Both the position numbers and the translations under genes were made by a program. The notes beneath the pieces are model-generated. The model was not told where the DNA came from and did no database searches. It worked only from the letters and a program-made list of their open reading frames with translations. Shown here in pieces: positions 43,799 through 56,530 of a stretch of DNA of 64,000 nucleotides (positions are counted from its first letter, which is position 1; every line of letters begins with the position of its first letter). The stretch spans positions 439,700 to 503,699 of the forward strand of contig UESW01001504.1 in assembly GCA_900491605.1 (NCBI GenBank), written 5' to 3'. Origin of the DNA: Calamus simplicifolius (Eukaryota > Streptophyta > Magnoliopsida > Arecales > Arecaceae).

Positions 43799-45443
43799 TT
43801 AAGAATTTTCTAGATATATTTCCTTAGGTTTCTCAAAAGGGTTACAAATTCCTAACTCTCCTCTAAGATAACAAAATCTTTCTTCATTTAAAGGTTTAGT
43901 GAATATGTCAGCTAATTGTTCTTCAGTGTTTACATAATCTAAACAAATTTCATCATTAGCTACATGTTCCCTTATAAAATGATATCTAATTTCTATGTGT
44001 TTTGTTCTTGAGTGTTGAATTGGATTTTTAGTTAAGTTGATTGCGCTAGTGTTATCACATCTTATGGGTGTTTTATCAAGTGTGATACCATAGTCTTCAA
44101 GTTGTCGCTTAATCCATAGGATTTGCGCACAGCAACTTCCAGCTGCTACATATTCAGCTTCAGTAGTTGATAATGCAACTGAATTTTGCTTTTTGCTAAA
44201 CCATGTGATTAAGTTACTACCTAAGAATTGGCATGCACCACTTGTGCTTTTTCTATCTAATTTACATCCAGCATAATCAGAATCTGAATATGCAATTAGG
44301 TTTAATGTAGAGTCTCTAGAATACCATAAACCTACATTTTTAGTTCCATTTAGATATCTTAAAATTCTTTTAACAGCTATTAAATGTGATTCTTTAGGTT
44401 CAGATTGAAATCTAGCACATAAACATACTGAAAACATAATATCTGGTCTACTTGCTGTTAAATAAAGAAGGGATCCGATTATACCTCGATAATACTTTTG
44501 ATCAACCTTTTTACCTTCTTCATCTTTGTCCAGCTTGCATGAAGGACTCATTGGAGTTCCGAGGGGTTTCATTGTTTCCATACCAAACTTTTTGAGTAGT
44601 TCTCTTGTGTATTTGGTTTGGTTGATAAAGATTCCCTCTTTGCATTGTTTGATCTGGAGTCCAAGGAAGAAGTTGAGTTCTCCCATCATGCTCATCTCGA
44701 ATTCTCCCTGCATCAACTTTGCAAATTCTTGACAAAGAGAATCGTTAGTAGCACCAAAAATAATGTCATCTACGTATATTTGTACTACAAGTAAATCTTT
44801 ACTTTTTCTTTTCAAAAACAAAGTTTTATCAACATTTCCTCTTGTAAAATCATTTTCTATTAAGAATTTACTTAACCTATCATACCAAGCTCTAGGTGCT
44901 TGTTTCAAACCATATAAAGCTTTGTGCAATTTAAAAACGTGATTTGAAAACTCGTGATCTTCAAAACCTGGTGGTTGTTCTACATAAACTTCTTCATTAA
45001 TAAATCCATTTAAAAATGCGCTTTTTACATCCATTTGAAATAAGTTAAATTCATATGACATGCAAATGCAAGTAATAGCCTAATGGCTTCTAATCTAGCT
45101 ACAGGTGCAAAGGTTTCATCAAAATCAATACCTTCCTCTTGATTATATCCTTTAGCAACCAATCTAGCTTTGTTTCTAATTACAATGCCATTTTCATCTA
45201 GTTTATTTCTATAAATCCATTTTGATCCTATTACTGAATGATTTTTAGGTCTTTCAACTAAGTCCAAACATTATTTCTTGTAAATTGATTTAGTTCTTCT
45301 TGCATTGCTAACATCCAATTATTATCTTTTTCAGCTTCTTCTATAGTTTTAGGTTCAATTTGTGATACAAATGCAAGATGATTACTAATATTTCTCATGT
45401 ATGATCTAGTCCTTATTCCTTGAGATGGATCGCCTATAATCAA
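43799..45443 (-). CDS. copia C reverse transcriptase and RNase H
   Basis: On minus, DNNWMLAMQEELNQFTRNNV opens the RT. WIYRNKLDENG, ARLVAKGYNQEEGIDFDETF, FQMDVKSAFLNGFINEEVYV, ALYGLKQAPRAWYDRL and the catalytic IYVDDIIFG follow. RNase H shows YSDSDYAGCKLDRKSTSG, ALSTTEAEYVAAGSCCAQ, IRCDNTSAINL and EEQLADIFTKPL, ending at a stop near 43799. The 420-codon C-terminal frame is open; frame changes near 45060 and 45260 separate the N-terminal pieces. Confidence 0.93.
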
Positions 45444-45778
45444 TTCCTTAGGATGACTATGAGCATATCTCCAGTCTCTTGGAAGATCTACATCATTATG
45501 ATCAATATTGACATCATCGTCCTTATGTGAATCATCATCTTTAGCCTCTTGTTCATGATCAGAAGATACTTCAATATTAAGTTTTTCAAGATCTTTTTCA
45601 ATTATGTTTGTATCTTCCTCATCATCAATCTTTTCAGATCCAGTTGCTAAAGATTCATCAAAAACTACATGAATGGATTCTTCAACTACTAAGGTTTTCT
45701 TGTTAAAGATTCTATATGCCTTACTAGTTGTTGAATAACCTAGAAAAATTCCTTCATCAGATTTAGCATCAAATTTTC

Positions 45779-46569
45779 CTAGTTGTTTTTACCATTATTA
45801 TGAATGAAACATTTACATCCAAATGCATGAAAGTATTTTATATTTGGTTTTCTTTCATTCCATAATTCATAAGGTGTTTTCTTTAATATTGGTCTTATTA
45901 AAGCTCTATTTAAGATGTAACATGCTGTGTTAATTGCTTCCGCCCAAAAATACTTTGGTAAGTTGCTTTCGCATAGCATGGTACGGGCCATGTCTTCTAG
46001 AGTCCTATTTTTTCTTTCAACTACACCATTTTGCTGTGGAGTCCTAGGGGCTGAAAAATTATGATTAATTCCATTTTCAGTGCAGAAATTTTCAAATAGT
46101 GATTTTCAAATTCTGTTCCATGATCACTTCTTAGAGATACTATAGTAGTGTTTTTCTCATTTGTGACTTTCTTGAAGAATTTCAGGAATATCGAGAAAGT
46201 CTCATCTTTGTGAGCTAAAAACATTACCCAAGTATATCTAGAATAATCATCTACAATCACTAGACCATATTTCTTTCCTCCTAGACTTGTGGTTCTAGTT
46301 GGTCCGAAAAGATCCATGTGAAGTAGCTCTAAAGCCCTAGAAGTTGAAACAATGTTTTTAGATTTAAAAGAACTTCTAGTTTGTTTTCCAAATTGACATG
46401 CATCACATATTTTATTATTTTCAAAATCTAGTTTAGGTAATCCTTTAACTAAATCCATTTTAATTAGTTTTGAAATAAGGTGTGTGCTTGCATGACCTAA
46501 TCTACGATGCCACAACCAACTAATTTCATTTATGTTAGCATTGTCAGCAATTAAGCAATGATCACTCAA
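45779..46569 (-). CDS. copia C integrase
   Basis: The GAG-pre-integrase/HHCC region is LWHRRLGHASTHLISKL followed by CDACQFGKQTRSSF. The catalytic core has D in LLHMDLFGPTR and D in SLRSDHGTEFEN. The E-bearing PQQNGVVERKN segment lies after a frame change near 46095. WAEAINTACYILNRALIRP and PNIKYFHAFGCKCFIHN end the recognisable part. The region from 45444 to 45778 is the acidic linker toward RT. Confidence 0.9.
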
Positions 46570-46699
46570 AGATAATTTTTCTAATCAACTAAGTAAACAT
46601 TGCCATGTCTATAACCAGTAAATACAATGCTATCATCAATAGAATTAGTTACAGTGCATATAGAAGATTTAAATGAAACATTAAAATTTTTATCACATA

Positions 46700-46959
46700 A
46701 TTGACTTATACTATTAGATTATGCTTCAAACCATTAACATAAAGTACATTATCAATAATATAGATGGAGTTATGCGAACTTTACCAAGGCCCATAATTTG
46801 ACCTTTACCGTTGTCGCCAAACGTCACAACTCCACCTTTCTTTTCTTCTAGGGTGATGAATTCATCTTTGTCACCCGTCATATGTCTTGAGCAGCCACTA
46901 TCAAGGTACCACTTTTTCTTTGATCTTTTGGCTACAAGACATTCCTGCAATATAATCAA
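46700..46959 (-). CDS. copia C protease
   Basis: The minus frame reads KKWYLDSGCSRHMTGDKDEF, with the DSG active site of copia proteases, followed by VTFGDNGKGQIMGLGKVRI. It is flanked by frame changes, so it is present only as a fragment of the polyprotein. Confidence 0.85.
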
Positions 46960-47056
46960 ACTTTATGCTTAGGTACCCAAGCTTTCTTGGGTCCTTCATG
47001 GTTAGCAGCAATAAAAATTGTTCCTTTCGGAACCCATATTTTCTTAGCTTTAACAT

Positions 47057-48706
47057 TTAACTTGTTGTTTTTAACGTTTTGCATTCAAATGATTTATGAC
47101 CTTTTTCATTACATTTGAAACAAGTTATATTACTTTGGTTGGCTTTTATAAAAATATTCTTTAGAGATTTCTGTTTCCTTAATGTGTTATATCCTAAACC
47201 TGCTTTGTCAAAAACAGCTTTTTGACTATCTAGGATCATGTTAAGTTTAGTTGAACTTAAAGTGAATTTCTCAACAATGTCTTTATATTTTTTAACATCT
47301 TTCTTAAGAGAGTCAATTTCTTTAGCTTGCTGTTCTTTTCTAAAGCTAAAGTTTCTATTGATCTTTTAAATCTTTAGTTGAGTTTTTAGTTTCAGATTTT
47401 AACAAATCTATTTCTTGATTAAGATTATCTCTTTCTTTGCTAAGTTCTTCTTTTTCATTAGTTAAGTTCTTAACTTCTAAAGCTAATTCATTTTTACTTT
47501 TAGCTAAACTAATATTGTCATTTTTCAAAAACTTATACTTTTTTTTAAGGATTTAAAATCAATCATAAGTTCATTGAAAGCCTCAAACATTTCATCAAAT
47601 GTAAAATCATCATTTGAGTTTTCAGAACTTACCTCATTGTCGTTGTCGTCGTCGTTGGCCATGAAACAGATATTGGCAACTTCCTTTTGCTCATCTTCTT
47701 CCGACGAGGAAGATTCATCAGACCATGTTGCCATGTATGCTTTCTTCTTTTTCTTGTAGGCCTTTTTCAGCAAAGGACAATCATACTTAAAGTGCCCTGG
47801 CTTTTTGCACTCATAACATACTAAGGGCTCTTTTTCTTTTTCTTTCTCCTTGTCCTTTTTCTTATCCTTTTCTCCTTCAAATCTTGCTCCAAATTTCTTT
47901 TTATGGAAGGGCCTTTTTCTCATAAACCTTCTGAATTTTTTGGCCAAGAGAGCAGTTTCCTCATCATCTTCATCATTACTTTCACTGCTGCTCTCTTCCA
48001 TTTCTGCAGTCTTGAGGGCAAGAGTTTTCCTTCTTTTTGTTTCCTCCTCAACATGCTGCTTCATTGTTAACTCGTGGGTCATTAAGGATCCTAGAAGCTC
48101 CTCTAAAGGTATGCATTGAGGTCCTTTGCTTCTTGGATAGCAGTGACTTTGCTTCCCACGATCTTGGTAGTGACCTAAGAATTTTACGCACAAGATCAGC
48201 ATTAGAATAAATTCTACCAAGACTTTTCAAACCATTCACAATATCAGTAAATCTAGTGAACATGCATGTGATGGTTTCAGTTTGTTCCATAGTAAATAAT
48301 TCATATTTATGAACCAAAATATTTATCTTTGATTCCTTTACTTGGTTTGTTCCTTCATGAGTTATTTCCAACCTATCCCAAATTTCTTTTGCGGAATTAC
48401 AAGTTGAGATTCGGTTGAATTCATTTGAGTCTAAGGAACAATATAAAATATTAATGGCCTTAGCATTTAGTTGTGCCATTCTCCTATCATTATCATTCCA
48501 ATCCCTTTCGGGTTTAGGAACAATAGTGCCATCAATAAGGTGTGTGGGTGTACTAGGTCCATTATTATTACTCCCCACAATTCATAGTCCGAAGCTTGAA
48601 TGAATATCTCATTCTAGCTTTCCAATATGAATAGTTGGTTCCATTAAAAAGGAGGTCGATTCGTAGAATGACCTTCAGCAAAACTTGAACCAATTTGTGT
48701 TGCCAT
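47057..48706 (-). CDS. copia C gag (frame-broken)
   Basis: The start is ATG 48706 (MATQIGSSFAEG), which leads into FNGTNYSYWKARMR. After frame changes near 48610 and 48580 come RDWNDNDRRMAQLNAKAINI, EIWDRLEITHEGTNQVKESK (UBN2-type gag), a Ser/Glu-rich charged region, and the zinc knuckle CYECKKPGHFKYDC (C-x2-C-x4-H-x4-C) near 47800. A second knuckle CFKCNEKGHKSFEC lies at about 47065-47120. The long charged and coiled-coil stretch between the knuckles is typical of SIRE gag. Confidence 0.88.
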
Positions 48707-48754
48707 ATGGATCTTTAGCCCTTGATCGTGAGATCAAATTCTAAATGAGCACTT

Positions 48755-48766
48755 GCTCTGATACCA
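48755..48766 (-). promoter_or_regulatory. copia C primer binding site (initiator tRNA-Met)
   Basis: On minus TGGTATCAGAGC follows the 5' LTR with a two-base gap. It is a perfect match to the standard plant copia PBS. Confidence 0.95.
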
Positions 48767-48768
48767 AT

Positions 48769-50475
48769 TGTTGGCCCAGATGGCAACCCAAGAGGGGGGG
48801 GGTGAATTGGGTTCTTAAAAATTTAAGACTTTTTAACTTTAATTGATTAGTTAGCAAGATGTGCAAGTGAGAGGCTAACTAAAAGCAATACACAAGCAAA
48901 TAAAGAGAGATAGAGATAGAGAAAATAAGGCACGGCAAACACAAAGATAATTTTATAGTGGTTCGGTGCAACCACACCTACGTCCACTCCCAAGATTCAC
49001 TTGGGTCCACACTATAATCTCTCTAGATTACAGCCGAGTTGTTTTCCAAGCTCACAACTCAAACTTGTTGTTTTACCGGGTGCACAACGAACCCAGCTGG
49101 TTTTAACTCGGGCTTACCAGCACAAAACCCTACACGTTGTTTTTCAGGGCTCACAACTAACCCAACACAAGCACTCCGGCTTGTAACGAGGTATACCAAC
49201 CTCCACTGATTCAATCCACTGATTGAATCAGCAAACAAATAATAAAGAGTGTTTGAACAATAAAGTGCTCCCCTTGAGCAAATATACAAATGAAGTACAA
49301 AATATATAAGGTTAGAAAAGCCTGATAATATTGCAGATGGTAGATGCTTGGGCTTTCTTCCTTCTTCTCTTTAACTCCTCTTGAAGTGTTGAATCACGCC
49401 TCAGCAAGATTCTTGACCGTTGAAGACTTTGGAGTTGAGATGAAGCTTTTTCCTCTTTTGAAAATCCTCCGATTTGACCTTTGAAATGCTTTGGATTTTC
49501 TTTGGCTCTTGTGGATTGATGAGAAGGAGCAGACGAAACTTCCACTTGGATTTCACTCCTTTTGAATCACTCTCTTTGAGCTAAATGATTTTTCCAATAT
49601 GCTCTGTTTTTCCCTCTTTTCAAATGATATTCTTTTCTCTCTTTTTGATTTTCTCTTTTTTTGATTTGAAAAGAGCTCCTCTATTTATAGAATCTGCAAA
49701 AATATATCCGTTAGAGACAAGGAAAAATAGCCGTTATTCAAAAATCTTACCGTTGGGGCTGATGTGTCATCGTTAAAAATCGCGCCCAGATTTCGCGGAG
49801 TCGACTCGAGCTTTGAGGGAGTCGGCTCGAGTCGATTACCAAAAATAGAAACATTTTAAGCATTGAAGGGTCGACTCGCGAAAACAAAGTGTCGGCTCCT
49901 GAAAGTCGGGAGTCGACTCGAGGAAAATGGGGAGTCGACTCGAGAAGTGCTCAAAAAACATGGGTTCTGTTGTTTGAGCGGAGTCGGCTCGCACAGACAG
50001 GAGTCGGCTCGCAAGAATTCAGGGGTCGACTCTTGAAAACCAAGGGTCGACTCGAGAAATCAGGCAAATGGGGAGTCGACTCGGAAACCCTTGAGTCGGC
50101 TCGGGACCGATACAAAAATCAGAAAAATGTTCTGATTGACTTTAAAACTTGTCCCAATTAAATTTAAAATATAAATTTGACTTGAATACATTAAATATGA
50201 CGTTTATCATGGATTCAAGACATGTTTCAAGAATTCATCGATTGAATTATAATGTGTAAAATTCCTTTTTGAAATCTTTTAAGCATAGAACTTGAAACTT
50301 CTTTTTCTAATTCAAAACTCATTTGATATAACCATTGATAGTTCATTCCTTTCAATTTGAATAAGCTCAAGGTTTTTGATAAATAAACACATTGTTTTCT
50401 TTAAGATACTCATGGCTTTTGGAAATCATCAAAATCAATAAAGTTGGGGCAATTATGTTTCAATAATTCTCAACA
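48769..50475 (-). repeat. copia C 5' LTR
   Basis: Nearly identical to 39734-41438. TATA box (TATAAATA on minus) at about 49682-49689; U3 array at 49796-50106. The few differences from the other LTR are mainly one- to three-base indels. Confidence 0.93.
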
Positions 50476-50880
50476 GGGGCAGCGAGAGGGGCTCTCTGCA
50501 ACCCAAAACACACCTTCCCTGCAGAAAACTTCGAGATCCGCTATTCTCAATCGTCAAAATCCTTAGAACAACTCCACATCCAGGCGGTTGGACTTATCTA
50601 AGGGGATGAGGAGATCGCTCCATTGGGTCTTGTGCAGAAGAAACAACAGCGGCGACAAGGATGGCAATGAAGAGAAAGAAGAAGGCATGAGATTAAGCTG
50701 GAGAGGGAACGTCCGCTATAGGGGTGGTCGGAGGTCAAGATGGGAAGAAGCAGAGAAACCGAAGGTGGGGAGGTGGGGAGGTAAGATTTAGATCTCGGAT
50801 GAGAGAGAAAGAGGCAGGAGCAGGAGAAAATTGCGCAAAATTTTTTGGCATGAAAATTGAAACAAGGCGCGATAAAATAC
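50476..50880 (-). pseudogene. upstream part of the captured Ca2+-ATPase sequence in CACTA-C
   Basis: This continues the captured gene beyond the copia insertion. On minus the frame of NFPAWARSV can be followed upstream for about 27 codons to a TAG near 50535, without an ATG. A pyrimidine-rich TTTTGGGTTGCAG just before AGAGCCCC resembles a 3' splice site. It may therefore be 5' UTR or intron plus exon start rather than coding throughout. Confidence 0.55.
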
Positions 50881-51122
50881 GACGACGCTTTTTAACGTCG
50901 GCATAGTATTAAAAAAATTAAGATACCAACGCTAAAAAGCATTGGTATTCGTTAAAAAAATTAATTGTTTTAATTAATTTTTTAATTAAATTTAACGACG
51001 CTTTAAAGCATCGTTAACTTCGTGTCGATGCTTTTATTAGCATCGGCAAATTTCTGATTTTCCCTAAGCTTTCCCATAGCGTCGGGAAAAAAGAGTTGTT
51101 ATTCCTCTTTTTTTTTGTAGTA
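50880..51122. repeat. CACTA-C right subterminal repeats and TIR
   Basis: GACGACGCTTTTTAACGTCGG, ACCAACGCTAAAAAGC, ACGACGCTTTAAAGCATCG and GATGCTTTTATTAGCATCGG are inverted pairs like those of the left end. The end TTTTTTTGTAGTA (51122) is followed by the CTT target duplication. Confidence 0.85.
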
Positions 51123-51125
51123 CTT

Positions 51126-52780
51126 CCAGTTTTTTCCTATTTACTTGGTAGCTTTTAGATACTGGTTATCAAAAACTTATAATTCGGAAAACCACCTGAA
51201 GTATGTTTCTCAACTTTTGGTAGGCATTTTTAGCTTTGTTATAAGTTAATTCCATCTAGTGCCTTGAACTGTGGGTGCATTTACACTTTTTCTCTAAATT
51301 AAAAAAATATATTTGATCACCTAATTATAATTTAATTTGCATTTTATTACTGCCATTTAAATAGTCATTAAAGTTAATAAAAAAGTCACATGACCACTTT
51401 TATGACACAAATCCTAAACATGAATTGGTTCATGACACCGACATATATTCCCTTGGGTGTACCATAGAGGAATATACAAGGCCTGTAGAAACATTTAATT
51501 CATAATAACGATGTAATAATAATAACATTTTTATTCAAAATAAAGGCTAAGTAAAACATTTTTAAGATAAAAATCGAATTACATCATATGTGTTTTTATT
51601 CCAGCAACATATGAATTAATTATTTAATCACTTTTATGCTATCTGATCTTGATGCAAGCTGGATGATTTTAGACTCTGCAAAAGTAATAAAAATTTTAAG
51701 AGATATGTTCAGCCGAAGAAGTTAATGAAAATCCCCAAAATGCAAAGCAATATGAAAATAAATAATATATGCATTATAAAACTTCTTTATTGCATTTATC
51801 CAGATTATGCATTTATGGTAAATAAACAAAGTGAAATAAAATAATCTCATATCAGCATGAATATATGCAAAATATATATCAATATCAAGTCATTATAATT
51901 TGGCTTTGGAGTAACTACGATCATGCTTTTGCCTGTGGTGAAGCAATTAATAATGCTACAATTCAGCCTATAGTGAGCAATTCATAGTACTATACTTCAG
52001 GTTTTAGCGAGCCATTCATATTACGATATTTCAACCTATGGTGCGATAATCCATAGTACTACCCTTTGACTTCTAGCTAGCAAGTAATTCACAATACATG
52101 GTTAGTCCAACATTTCATATTACAATCTTCATTCATTCAAATCTCAATTTTAACTCATACCAAATCATGCTAGTTATGCATAAAACTCATAGTCTTCCTA
52201 CACGAAATGAATTATATTATGCTACATCATGTCAAACATATATATAACTCATTAGATTGCTCATGAAAAAGCTATCAAGAAGAAATTATATACTTGGGAT
52301 ACTTATCTTCTTCAAAAACAAGTCATAGTGCATTGATTAAAGCTGGCTTTGTTTACCATTTAGTTATACTAATAGTACTAGTTTATATCAATAATAATAC
52401 ACTTGATTAATTAAAATTGAGACTTTGGTTAGTCTAGATCCAAAGGATCTAGAGTTTGGGTCTAATATTAAGACACTCATAGAGCAAGTCTGTCTTTAAG
52501 AAAAAATGAACAAGGTCACCAAGGTGCAAGCTAGAGTGGTTAAGTTCTATAATGAAGCCAATCAATGGGGCTTTATCGCCTTAAACCAATCAATGTTAAT
52601 GCTCATCCTTTGGAAGTCATCATAAAGGAAGATGCCTACCAAGCTACTATTAGCTATTAAGATTCTTTTCACCAAGTAGTTAAGAATAGTCACTGAGATG
52701 ATTAAAGAATTATTTTAAGTGATTTGCACTCCCTTTAGATCTTCTATAGAGAAGCTGGTTGGCTTAACCTTGGATCTCAC
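51126..52780. other. AT-rich unassigned sequence
   Basis: No gene recognised. A weak repeat of about 50 bases occurs at 51900-52110 (phrases like CCTATAGTGAGCAATTCATAG and CCTATGGTGCGATAATCCATAG). The stretch may be decayed retrotransposon UTR or LTR. Confidence 0.45.
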
Positions 52781-52789
52781 CCTTTTGAT

Positions 52790-53960
52790 GGAGGGTTCCT
52801 TAGCTTATACTTATTGTACGTAGGCCTTTCAAGTTGAAGAACTTTTTTACCAGCAACCAAACCACTATAGATCACAATAATAACTTTAACAGTAGGTTAA
52901 TTGTTACGCTATCCTTTAGGTCTAGACTTTTCTCAAACTATTTTGTTCAAGTTATTTTTGGCTTTGAATGTAGCAACCAAGGTATTCTCTCTAAATGAAG
53001 TTTTTAATCTTATAACCTTCAAATATTGGTACTCCTTAGTATCATGCCCATGATCCCTATAAAATTGGCAGTACTTGTTTCAATCTCTTTTTGTATGCTT
53101 AGACCTCAGCTTTAGAGGCTCATGAGAATAGTATTTATGGCTAATATGCAAGTATGACTCCAAGAAATATTAAGAGGAGTCTAGTTTTCAAACATTTGAG
53201 GAGTTTTAGGTTAATACAGGGCCACTTGATCTCCATGAGACTTCTTTTAGGATTCCTTAGAGCTCTGCTTATCCTTCTCTTGATACTTGTTTAATTTTCA
53301 ATTCACCCTTTATCTTTTTTCTGAGCCATGAGTGGCTCTTCGATATTGATGTACTTCTTAGCTCGAGCTAATAGCTTCATGAGATCCTTCGAAAGCTATT
53401 TCATTAGGAAAAAGCTAAATTTGGACTTCCTTAGACTATTCATAAGGGATATAATGACTACTAAAGCGTTTGGATTTCAAACTTCGAAGGCTTCGGAATT
53501 GAATTATTGGATGTAGTCTCTTAATGACTCATTTTTTCTCTGCTTGATTGACATTAGGCTTATAGAGTCTTTTAGTTCTTGCGGTTACTAGTGAAGTGAC
53601 TGATAAATTGCTAGCTTAGCTATTTGAATAAGCTAATGGAAATAGGTTTCAAGCTTGAATATTGTATACAAATAACTTTCTTTAGGGTTACTAGAAAAGT
53701 GCGATATATAATAGTGATTGGAGTACTATGCAGTAATATATGAGTTTAAAGCATTTTAGATGATCGATGGAATCAAAGATCCTATCGTATGGATTTAATT
53801 AAGACATCTTAAATATAGGGGGTAAAAACTCAGCCGTTATCTCTTTGATGAATGGTGGTACCTTGGATAGGTCAAGCTCATTGGATAGGTTTGCCTTCTT
53901 TCCTCAGATGTATGGTTGCTTTAATTCTCTAATTCATCTCCTCTAATCGTTACTCCACTT
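52790..53960 (-). pseudogene. decayed Ty3/gypsy gag fragment
   Basis: On minus the sequence contains KYCQFYRDHGHDTKEYQYLK (about 53075-53015), the conserved zinc-finger-like YCxFHRDHGHxTxxC motif of Tat-type gag with the last Cys changed. Upstream (about 53500-53330) is NPNALVVIISLMNSLRKSKF...LMKLLARAKKYINIEEPLMA, which fits the preceding gag helix region. Stops and frame changes are frequent. No LTRs were assigned. Confidence 0.7.
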
Positions 53961-56279
53961 GATGTTAGCTTATCATAGGGGTTTTGGAGCTAGAGTGCTC
54001 ATCTAATTGTGATATGTGGTCTTAATGCTTCTTCACAAATCAGATGTCTTGGCGTGCACTCTTAATTCATCAATTCTAAAGGTTTTGAGGTTTTACACCA
54101 AGTTTTAGTTGAGGTTGATTGTTGCTGGCAACTCGATGAGCTCTTACCATAAGAGAAATACAAATCAATTTTTAGGGATAAAGTTGAAAAGATGGAGTAA
54201 AAATTATTCTCCTCTTCCTCTTTATCCCCAAATTTGGAGGCTAAAGAAATTTAACTTTTTGAAGAAGAATGAAAGACAATGAATAACCTCAATTTGCCCT
54301 CCCCCTTCTTTTCCTTCCCTCGTAAACAAGGGTCTCTAAGACTCTTCTCTTCTGTCTCTCTCCTCGCCCTCATTAATTATATATGCCCTTAGACATTGCT
54401 TGCTCTTTAATCTTCTTATGGATGTTATGGTTGTGTACTCCTACTCATTCGCATAGACAATATCAATCTATTGATATCCCAAATTGAATTTCACATATCA
54501 ATTTAAGGAAGAAGTTATAGCTCAGATGATAGAGTGCTTCTTTAGCCAATTTGTGCCTACCTATAAGAGAAAAAGAAGAGGAGTGGAAGAGGTTGGGTGA
54601 TTTTTTCTAGCGAACCCTCCGATACTCTAGTTCACCCAAGCAAGAAAGAAAAACCTAGAGTTCCTTTGGTTGATCCTCTAGGTTTTAGAGCTTAGTTTTA
54701 GAGTTGAGTTTATGTAAAAGGTTTGAGGTTGTTTTTAGAAGTATTTGTAAAGAGTTCTCCTTAAATTGATTCATTCATTGGTGGACAGTTTGGATAAATT
54801 TAAATCCCTAATAAGGTGATATCTTTAGTGGAATCCTTCCTAAATATGGTTGCAAAATCCTTTACAAATAGGATACGGACTCTTGCTCAAATTAATTAGC
54901 ACTTTTGGTAGAAGGTTCTCTAGATTGACCATCAACTTTGGTGAAAGACTCTTCTGTTTTGATAAGGACTGTCTTCTTTCAGAGAATCTGTGTAGTGATT
55001 TGGTCAACTACATTATGCAACTTTTGATTATTTATCACATGTCATCATCAGTCTGCTTGCCAACTCAACTCTTATCATATCAATAAGTTAGAGCCTTTGA
55101 TGGTTTATAATCATGATACAAAATAATTGGAGAGAATAAAGAACTAAAGGAAAGAAATAATAGGCTTGAAAGAGGTAAGTAATATTTCTTAATTATTGTA
55201 GTAGCTAAGTAATAGTTGATGCCTCTTCAATATTGTGTAGAATATTGTATATGTAATCCCTTAATTATTGAAACCTTTGACTGAATTTGATGGCTAGCAA
55301 GTTCAAATTGTTTTCGAGATCTATAATGTCTATGTGGTCAATTGGCAAAATAGTGCAATGTTGTTGGTAGTCAAAAAATTGAATAACATATAGCATAGAA
55401 TGGGAGCTGAGGAAAAAATGTTCAAGTCGATTTATAGGCTTTCAGAAAGGGAACCCTAACTTGATAGAGTTCTATTGGGCTAGTAGTTGATGTAAACAAT
55501 TTAAGAGTAAATGAATCCTGCAACCTATAAGATTGCAATGTAGAGCAAACTATGGTTGATAAATTGGTGTCTTGCATAGATTTGGCAGCACAAAGGTTTT
55601 TTTTATGGAAGATATGATAATAATAAAATGATTTCTCATAATGTTAGAGAACTTTTCAACGAGAAAAGATTATATGAGTTACAATTATGGGCAAATTGGT
55701 CAAAACCTAGTCCATCTCATAGAATATAAACATAATTACAAAAACTCGAAGCCAGCAAAACAATAGGAAATAATGGGAGATCAGAAGAACAAAGATTGAT
55801 TTCAAATAATTAATAACAAATAATGATCATCCTCTTAGAATAGTGAAACTATAATCCAAACCACAATGAAACCAAAGCAAGACATTGCAGTTGTCTTACA
55901 ATATGTCCAACATTTTTCACTTAGATCCCTATCCAATATTTTCCTCTATCAGAAAAGGAGCTAGGAAAGACCAGTTTCTTCTTCCCTGATTCTAAGAAAT
56001 TACCACTTACAAAATTCAGAAAGTTTGAGGAATCGCAATGTGCATGGATCCTTTCTCTAGAAAACTTTAGTGCTCGTTGGTTGTAGAAATAATCTAAAGA
56101 CAAAAAACTTTTCTACTCTTATTCTGCAATGCTTTGTTGAAAAGTTGTGAGCAAATGGTGATGGAAGCCACATTTTTTTAATCTCCCATCGAAAGATTTT
56201 TCCTATAAAGGTGGTATTTTAATTTTTTAAGTCTCATAAAAAAGTTTGCTAGCATCAAAAGTTTAAAATTATTCCTCTA
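53961..56279. other. unassigned low-coding sequence
   Basis: No gene, RNA or clear repeat recognised. Parts (53960-54700) may continue the decayed gypsy leader. The longest open frames are under 80 codons and show no known motif. Confidence 0.45.
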
Positions 56280-56440
56280 TATTTATTTTGTTCCTTCTTT
56301 ATTATATTTATATTATATTACTGTAATGTATCTATATATAATATATATATATATGATATATATCTTATATTATATTATAAATAAAATAACTAATAATAAT
56401 ATATAATATATTATAATATATATATAATACTATATTAATT
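56280..56440. repeat. (TA)n-rich microsatellite region
   Basis: Imperfect TATATA and ATATAATATATTA runs, most regular at about 56331-56360 and 56395-56430. Confidence 0.8.
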
Positions 56441-56530
56441 CTTAAGTAATCTTCATCTTAAGGGTATTATAATTAAATTGGCATTTTTCATATAAAATTA
56501 TCTCCAACCAAACATAAGAAAACATTTTCT

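Larger units (their letters stand above)
39734..50475 (-). mobile_element. copia C: complete SIRE-like Ty1/copia retrotransposon
   Basis: LTRs at 39734-41438 (3' LTR on minus) and 48769-50475 (5' LTR) read TGTTGAGA...GGCCAACA on minus and are nearly identical. The target duplication GGGGC is perfect (39729-39733 and 50476-50480). An initiator tRNA-Met PBS, gag, protease, integrase, RT, RNase H, a second ORF and polypurine tracts are present in copia order on minus. The extra ORF after pol and the size of 10.7 kb fit the SIRE/Maximus lineage. It is inserted near the 5' end of the captured Ca2+-ATPase sequence of CACTA-C. Confidence 0.95.
38292..51122. mobile_element. CACTA-C: non-autonomous CACTA-type element carrying a Ca2+-ATPase gene fragment
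   Basis: The left end is CACTACAACAAATTTTT at 38292. The right end, read inward on minus, is TACTACAAAAAAAAAGAG (last base at 51122), so its terminal base deviates from CACTA. A 3-base CTT flanks both ends (38289-38291 and 51123-51125), the CACTA target duplication length. Both subterminal regions carry the same palindromic motif (CCGACGCTTTAAAGCGTCGG at about 38408-38436; related GACGCTTT/AAAGCATCG motifs at 50880-51060). There is no transposase. Without the nested copia the element is about 2.1 kb. The interior holds a fragment of an ECA-type Ca2+-ATPase gene in minus orientation. Confidence 0.87.

Noticed and set aside
50588..50906. Small plus-strand frames (67 and 60 codons) beside the CACTA-C right end
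   Set aside because: They have Arg/Gly-rich composition without known motifs, opposite to the captured gene; more likely upstream noncoding sequence.
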